A stretch of DNA of 64,000 bases from JABDIP01 sp965250245 (GTDB taxonomy: Bacteria; Pseudomonadota; Alphaproteobacteria; DSM-16000; Inquilinaceae), in contig OZ252296.1 in NCBI GenBank assembly GCA_965250245.1, positions 1,488,001 to 1,552,000 of the forward strand, read 5' to 3'. Below the pieces are notes generated by a model. The model worked only from the letters and a program-made list of their open reading frames with translations, searched no databases and had not been told where the DNA came from. The position numbers and the translations under genes are program-made. Every line of letters starts with the position of its first letter. Position 1 is the first letter of the stretch. Positions 59,838 through 64,000 of the stretch are shown in pieces.

Positions 59838-61169
59838 ATGACGCACGTCTTTCACCGCCACACCGCGATGGATCCGCCGACCGCCGTCGCCGGCGACGGT
59901 GTCTACATCCAGGACAAGACCGGCAAGCGCTATCTCGACGCTTCCGGCGGCGCGGCGGTCTCCTGCCTCGGCCACAGCCATCCGGCGGTCATCGAGGCGA
60001 TCCGCGAGCAGGCCGGCCGTCTGGCCTTCGCCCATAGCGGGTTCTTCACCACCGAGCCCATGGAGGCGCTGGCCGAATTCCTCGCCGCCCGGGCGCCCGG
60101 GCGGCTCGACCGGGTGTACTTCCTGAGCGGCGGCTCGGAGGCGGTCGAGGCGGCCATCAAGATGGCGCGGCAGTACTTCCTGGAGATCGGCCAGCCGCAG
60201 CGGCGCACGCTGATCGCCCGCCGCCAGAGCTATCACGGCAACACGCTCGGCGCGCTGGCCGCCGGGGGCAACCAGTGGCGCCGGGCCCAGTTCGAACCGC
60301 TGCTGACCGATGTCGTCCATATCGCCCCCTGCTATGCCTATCGCGACCGCCGCGACGATGAGGACGAGGCCGCCTATGGCCTCCGCGTCGCCGACGAGCT
60401 GGAGGCGGCGATCCAGGAGGCCGGGCCGGAAACCGTCATGGCCTTCATCGCCGAGCCGGTGGTCGGCGCCACGGCCGGGGCGGTGCCGGCGGTGCCGGGC
60501 TACCTGGCGCGCATCCGCGAGATCTGCGACCGCCACGGCGTGCTGCTGATCCTGGACGAGGTGATGTGCGGGATGGGCCGCACCGGCACCCTGTTCGCCT
60601 GCGAGCAGGACGGCGTCGCGCCGGACCTCGTGGCCATCGCCAAGGGGCTGGGGGCGGGGTATCAGCCGATCGGCGCGGTGCTGGCCACCGACACGATCTT
60701 CGAGGCCTTCCGCGCCGGCTCGGGCTTCTTCCAGCACGGCCACACCTATATGGGCCACGCCGTGGCCTGTGCCGCCGCACTGGCGGTGCAGCGGACCATC
60801 GATGCGGAGCGCCTGCTGGACAATGTGGAGCGCATGGGGAAGGCGCTGCGCGACGGGCTGTCGTCGCGCTTCGGCAACCACCATCATGTCGGCGACATCC
60901 GCGGCCGCGGCCTGTTCCTCGGACTGGAACTGGTGGCCGACCGCTCGACCAAGACGCCCTTCGACCCCGGTCGCCGGGTCCACGCCAAGGTCAAGGCGGC
61001 GGCGATGGCCGGCGGGCTGATGTGCTACCCGATGGGCGGGACGATCGACGGGAAGCGCGGCGACCACGTCCTGCTGGCCCCGCCCTTCATTGCGCAGCCG
61101 GCGCATATCGAGGAGATCGTCGAACGCGTCGGCGACGCCGTCGACGCGGCGGTCGGGGAGGCGGCATGA
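59838..61169 (+). CDS. Class III aminotransferase
   Basis: 443 aa. PLP-dependent fold type I: LSGGSEAVEAAIKMARQYF, SYHGNTLGALAAGG, LDEVMCGMGRTGTLF, Schiff-base Lys in AIAKGLGAGYQPIGA, GHTYMGHAVA. The N-terminus FHRHTAMDPPTAVAGDGVYI is that of the short omega-aminotransferase/DAPA-like group. Amino donor not identifiable. It overlaps the GFA-family gene by 4 bp and precedes a TAXI-TRAP transporter whose substrate it may process. Confidence 0.9.
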   Translation: MTHVFHRHTAMDPPTAVAGDGVYIQDKTGKRYLDASGGAAVSCLGHSHPAVIEAIREQAGRLAFAHSGFFTTEPMEALAEFLAARAPGRLDRVYFLSGGSEAVEAAIKMARQYFLEIGQPQRRTLIARRQSYHGNTLGALAAGGNQWRRAQFEPLLTDVVHIAPCYAYRDRRDDEDEAAYGLRVADELEAAIQEAGPETVMAFIAEPVVGATAGAVPAVPGYLARIREICDRHGVLLILDEVMCGMGRTGTLFACEQDGVAPDLVAIAKGLGAGYQPIGAVLATDTIFEAFRAGSGFFQHGHTYMGHAVACAAALAVQRTIDAERLLDNVERMGKALRDGLSSRFGNHHHVGDIRGRGLFLGLELVADRSTKTPFDPGRRVHAKVKAAAMAGGLMCYPMGGTIDGKRGDHVLLAPPFIAQPAHIEEIVERVGDAVDAAVGEAA

Positions 61170-61582
61170 CGCAGACGCAACACACCGGCGCTTGTCTGTG
61201 CGGCGCCGTGCGCTATCGCGTACGCGGCCCGCTGCGACCGGTGATCAACTGCCATTGCGGCCAATGCCAGCGCTGGTCGGGACACATCGTGGCCGCGACC
61301 CAGGCGGCGCGGGAGCAGATCGAGATCGAGGAGGCCGGCGCGTTGCGCTGGTTCGAATCGACGCCCGGCATTCGCCGGGGCTTCTGCGGCCAATGCGGCT
61401 CAAGCCTGTTCTGGGACGATTCCGCCACGACCGGTGTCAGCATCATGGCCGGCACGCTGGACCCGCCGACCGGCCTGGAAACACGCTGCGACATCTTCGT
61501 CGCGGATAAGAGCGATTACTATCCGATGCCCTTGGGCCGGCCGCTCCACGACGCCGACGAGACTCCGGCCGATTCGGCGTAG
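61166..61582 (+). CDS. GFA/CENP-V-family zinc protein
   Basis: 138 aa from ATG 61166, coupled to the aminotransferase by ATGA. Zinc ligands CLCGAVRY (about 10-17), INCHCGQCQRWSG (about 28-40) and FCGQCGSSLFW (about 73-83) are the seven-Cys pattern of glutathione-dependent formaldehyde-activating proteins. Many members have other or unknown roles; here it may detoxify an aldehyde made during amine breakdown (inference). Confidence 0.9.
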   Translation: MTQTQHTGACLCGAVRYRVRGPLRPVINCHCGQCQRWSGHIVAATQAAREQIEIEEAGALRWFESTPGIRRGFCGQCGSSLFWDDSATTGVSIMAGTLDPPTGLETRCDIFVADKSDYYPMPLGRPLHDADETPADSA

Positions 61583-61919
61583 CCGGTCCGGCCGCATTGG
61601 CCCGCCCGCGATCTAGCACAGGGTTTCCGCGTGATCGGGGGCCGCCTCGACAAGCCATGGGTGTGCGCGTTGACGGCGGCGGCGCTCGACAGGCATAGTC
61701 GCGTGGGATTTGAGAACAATTTGACCTTGTCCGCCGGAGAGACCGTTGAGAACAGCGGCATTGGCGGCCGAGGCGGCCAGAGGGAGGAATCTGATTTCGG
61801 CCTGCATCCGCGGGCCGCGGCGGTCGGGCAATCCAGAACAGAAGAACACTCGATCGCGGGACCGGCACCAAATTCCGCCGGACCGAATCTTCGACAACAC
61901 ACGCATCTGGAGGACAACA
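61583..61919. other. 337-bp leader region of the TAXI-TRAP operon
   Basis: No gene supported. A possible sigma70 promoter is TTGACG (61670-61675), 18 nt, CATAGT (61694-61699). This leaves a 5' leader of about 210 nt. Confidence 0.4.
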
Positions 61920-62888
61920 ATGCGGAAATTTGCTGCCACGACGGTGGCCATGACCCTGGCGGCCGGGCTGGCCGCGACCAGCGGCCCGGCCGTTGCCGAC
62001 ACCTTCGTGACGATCGGCACCGGTGGCGTCACCGGCGTCTATTACCCGACCGGCGGCGCCATCCAGCGCCTGGTCAATCGCGGCCGTGCCGAGCACGGCA
62101 TCCGCGTCTCGGTGGAAAGCACCGGCGGCTCGGTCTTCAACCTGAACGCCATCGCCCAGGGCGAGCTGGACATGGGCGTCGCCCAGTCCGACTGGCAGTT
62201 CCATGCCTATAACGGCTCCCACGAGCGCTTCCCCGAGGCCAACAAGGACCTGCGGGCCCTGTTCTCGGTCCATGGCGAGCCGTTCACCATCGTCGCGCGC
62301 GCCGACAGCGGTATCAGCACCGTTGAGGACCTGGTCGGGAAGCGGGTCAATATCGGCAATCCGGGCTCCGGCCAGCGCGGCACCATGGAGGTGCTGATGG
62401 CCGCCATGGGCTGGGACGAGAGCACCTTCAGCCAGGTCTCCGAGCTGCAGTCCTCGGAGCAGAGCCAGGCCCTGTGCGACAACAACTTCGACGCCATGGT
62501 GTTCACCGTCGGCCACCCCAGCGGCTCGATCCAGGAGGCCACGACCACCTGCGAGACCGTGCTGGTGCCGGCGCAGAACGACATCATCGACCGGCTGGTC
62601 GCCGACAACGACTACTATGCCTACTCGACCATTCCGGGCGGCATGTATGACGGCAACGACGAGGACGTGACGACCTTCGGCGTCAAGGCGACCTTCGTCA
62701 CCTCCACGGCGCTGCCGGAGGAGGTCGGCTACGAGATCGTCAAGTCGGTGTTCGAGAACTTCAACGACTTCAAGCGCCTGCATCCGGCGTTTGGCGTGCT
62801 GCAGCAGCAGGACATGATCGTCGACGCGCTGTCGGCGCCGCTGCACGAAGGTGCGGCCCGCTACTACAAGGAAGCCGGCCTGATGTAA
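61920..62888 (+). CDS. TAXI-family TRAP transporter solute receptor
   Basis: 322 aa from ATG 61920 (GGAGG upstream). Signal peptide at 1-26. TAXI signature FVTIGTGGVTGVYYPTGGAI, then VESTGGSVFNLNAIAQGELD, MGVAQSDWQFHAY, KRVNIGNPGSGQRGTMEVL. Two Cys (CDNNF, TTCETV) probably form a disulfide. It delivers a small organic acid or amino acid to the fused permease downstream. Separated from that gene by a 9-bp hairpin. Confidence 0.94.
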   Translation: MRKFAATTVAMTLAAGLAATSGPAVADTFVTIGTGGVTGVYYPTGGAIQRLVNRGRAEHGIRVSVESTGGSVFNLNAIAQGELDMGVAQSDWQFHAYNGSHERFPEANKDLRALFSVHGEPFTIVARADSGISTVEDLVGKRVNIGNPGSGQRGTMEVLMAAMGWDESTFSQVSELQSSEQSQALCDNNFDAMVFTVGHPSGSIQEATTTCETVLVPAQNDIIDRLVADNDYYAYSTIPGGMYDGNDEDVTTFGVKATFVTSTALPEEVGYEIVKSVFENFNDFKRLHPAFGVLQQQDMIVDALSAPLHEGAARYYKEAGLM

Positions 62889-62909
62889 GGCCCGCGAGGC
62901 ACGCGTATC

Positions 62910-62935
62910 GGGCGGGGCGTTTGACAGCCCCGCCC
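62910..62935 (+). terminator. Attenuating hairpin between TRAP receptor and permease
   Basis: GGGCGGGGC (62910-62918) and GCCCCGCCC (62927-62935) form a perfect stem with an 8-nt loop, 21 nt after the receptor stop. Such hairpins often keep receptor mRNA more abundant than permease mRNA. Confidence 0.6.
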
Positions 62936-63024
62936 GTTCCTTGTCAGATCGAATTACAACCAATCCGAAACGGCCGCGGCGTGGTTCCGCGCGTCCGTGA
63001 GGCAAGAATCGAACGGGGCGGCGC

Positions 63025-64000
63025 ATGAGCGACGAGGCGAAGAACACCCAGCTCAGCGAGGAGGAGCTGCAGGATCTGGTGGCGTCCAGCGATACCGGCG
63101 CGCGCCAGCCCAGCAATGTGATCGCGGCCAAGGTGATGATCTATGTCGCCCTGGCCTGGTCGCTGTTCCAGCTCTGGTACGCCTCGCCGCTGCCCTTCAT
63201 GCTCGGCGTCTTCATCGTCAACGATGCCGAGGCGCGGGCGATCCATCTCGGCTTCTCGATCTTCCTCGGCTTCATGGCGTTCCCGGCCCTGTCCAAGGAC
63301 CCGGCCGGGCGGGTGCCGTTCCTGGCGCTGGCACTGGCCATCCTGCCGGCGCTCGTGTTCGCCATGGTGGTGCTGACCGGCGAGGTGCCGGTGGCCGATT
63401 TGACCTTCCCGCTGGTCCTGGTCCTGGCCTCCGGGGCGCTGATCGTGATGGGCGCCATCCAGACCTCGCGGACCCGCATCCCGCTGGTTGACTGGGCCAT
63501 GGTCGGCCTGGGCACCTATTGCGCCACCTATGGCTTCGTGAACTACGACGCCCTGGCCGAGCGACCCGGCCTGCCGACCGGACTCGACATCGTCGCCGCG
63601 ACGACCGGGCTGGTGTTGCTGCTGGAAGCGACGCGCCGCGCGCTCGGCCCGCCGCTGATGGTCGTCGCGACCATATTCCTCTGCTACGTGTTCTTCGGTG
63701 ATGCCGGCTGGGTGCCGGACGTGGTCAAGTACCAGGGCGCCTCCCTGAACCGCGCCATGAGCCATATGTGGCTTGGCCCGGAAGGCGTGTTCGGAATCGC
63801 CATCGGCGTGTCGGCCAAGTTCGTCTTCCTGTTCGTGCTGTTTGGCGCCCTGCTCGAGAAGGCCGGCGCCGGCAACTACTTCATCAAGGTCGCGTTCTCG
63901 CTGCTTGGCCATTTGCGCGGCGGCCCGGCCAAGGCCGCGGTGGTCGCCTCCGGCATGACCGGCCTGATCTCCGGCTCATCGATCGCCAATGTGGTCACCA
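63025..64000 (+). CDS. TRAP transporter permease, fused small and large subunits (partial)
   Basis: First 325 residues; runs off the right edge. ATG 63025 (MSDEAKNTQLSEEELQDLVA). A cytoplasmic N-terminus of about 30 residues is followed by many helices (VMIYVALAWSLFQLWY, VFIVNDAEARAIHLGF, VPFLALALAILPALVFAMVV). The large-subunit part begins near 190 (TTGLVLLLEATRRALGPPLM). GMTGLISGSSIANVVT is the typical motif of DctM-like domains. Matches the 4TM/12TM fusion that accompanies TAXI receptors. Confidence 0.94.
   Translation, partial: MSDEAKNTQLSEEELQDLVASSDTGARQPSNVIAAKVMIYVALAWSLFQLWYASPLPFMLGVFIVNDAEARAIHLGFSIFLGFMAFPALSKDPAGRVPFLALALAILPALVFAMVVLTGEVPVADLTFPLVLVLASGALIVMGAIQTSRTRIPLVDWAMVGLGTYCATYGFVNYDALAERPGLPTGLDIVAATTGLVLLLEATRRALGPPLMVVATIFLCYVFFGDAGWVPDVVKYQGASLNRAMSHMWLGPEGVFGIAIGVSAKFVFLFVLFGALLEKAGAGNYFIKVAFSLLGHLRGGPAKAAVVASGMTGLISGSSIANVVT

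Noticed and set aside
1..64000. Search for tRNA, rRNA, prophage, integrase or CRISPR-associated genes
   Set aside because: None seen: no cloverleaf-like segment in the gaps and no integrase, phage structural or cas motifs in the ORFs.

Overview
The window is 64 kb of high-GC DNA (about two thirds G+C by eye), densely packed with genes on both strands. It looks like chromosome from an alphaproteobacterium of the Rhodospirillales type. Reasons: alphaproteobacterial family variants (STAS-MlaE permease with a PqiC-like lipoprotein, fused TRAP permease, GcvA-like LysR), TTAA-N7-TTAA CtrA-type sites, GGAAT/GGAAC-N16/17-CGTT ECF-type promoters, and the palindromic intergenic repeats common in that class. 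The genus is not resolved. I see no rRNA, tRNA, insertion sequence, prophage or CRISPR array.

Region 1 (1-5.7 kb) is the most unusual part. An ECF sigma factor and a membrane anti-sigma factor sit between two paralogous secreted subtilisin-like proteases. Each protease has a run of aspartates directly behind its signal peptide. A small exported protein whose C-terminal half is almost pure Asp lies at the edge. The sigma gene and the Asp-rich gene share one promoter motif (CGGAATA-N15/16-CGTTGTC). I propose a self-contained envelope-response module that deploys acidic, possibly calcium-dependent, proteases. Region 2 (5.7-16.9 kb) has a structured noncoding stretch, two divergent citrate-synthase paralogues (one with a DNA-binding domain and a palindrome at its own start), a hybrid kinase with a receiver, two gamma-glutamyltransferases (one coupled to a coiled-coil tail-anchored protein), a desaturase and a glycerophosphodiesterase. 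Region 3 (17-22.5 kb) has a LysR regulator opposite a 54-aa Arg-rich protein, a phosphodiesterase, an OmpR/EnvZ-type pair opposite an Spy/CpxP-like protein, and a universal stress protein.

Region 4 (22.6-40 kb) is a polyamine island: a PuuR-like repressor, two class III aminotransferases, a PuuB-like oxidase, two PuuA-like glutamine-synthetase paralogues, the PotFGHI putrescine importer, spermidine biosynthesis (SpeD, SpeE) and agmatine deiminase. Import, gamma-glutamylation/transamination catabolism, spermidine synthesis and agmatine-to-putrescine conversion are therefore co-located. Two envelope lipoproteins and a conserved hypothetical are interspersed, two of these three behind CtrA-like sites. 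Region 5 (40-49.5 kb) holds a class III nucleotidyl cyclase, a bactofilin, small unknown proteins, an alkyladenine-glycosylase-like protein, a GH13 glucosidase, L-isoaspartyl methyltransferase, a ribosome hibernation factor and an AMI1-like amidase.

Region 6 (49.6-53.8 kb) is a tight four-gene signalling operon: periplasmic binding protein, PAS histidine kinase and two stand-alone receivers, without transporter genes. Region 7 (53.8-64 kb) holds apt, an Mla/MCE lipid-transport operon, two related outer-membrane-barrel candidates, an aminotransferase coupled to a GFA-fold protein, and a TAXI-TRAP transporter whose permease runs off the right edge. Most long ORFs lying opposite these genes are high-GC antisense shadows and are omitted. 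Start codons were chosen by family N-termini, signal peptides and ribosome-binding sites, so many differ from the longest ORF.
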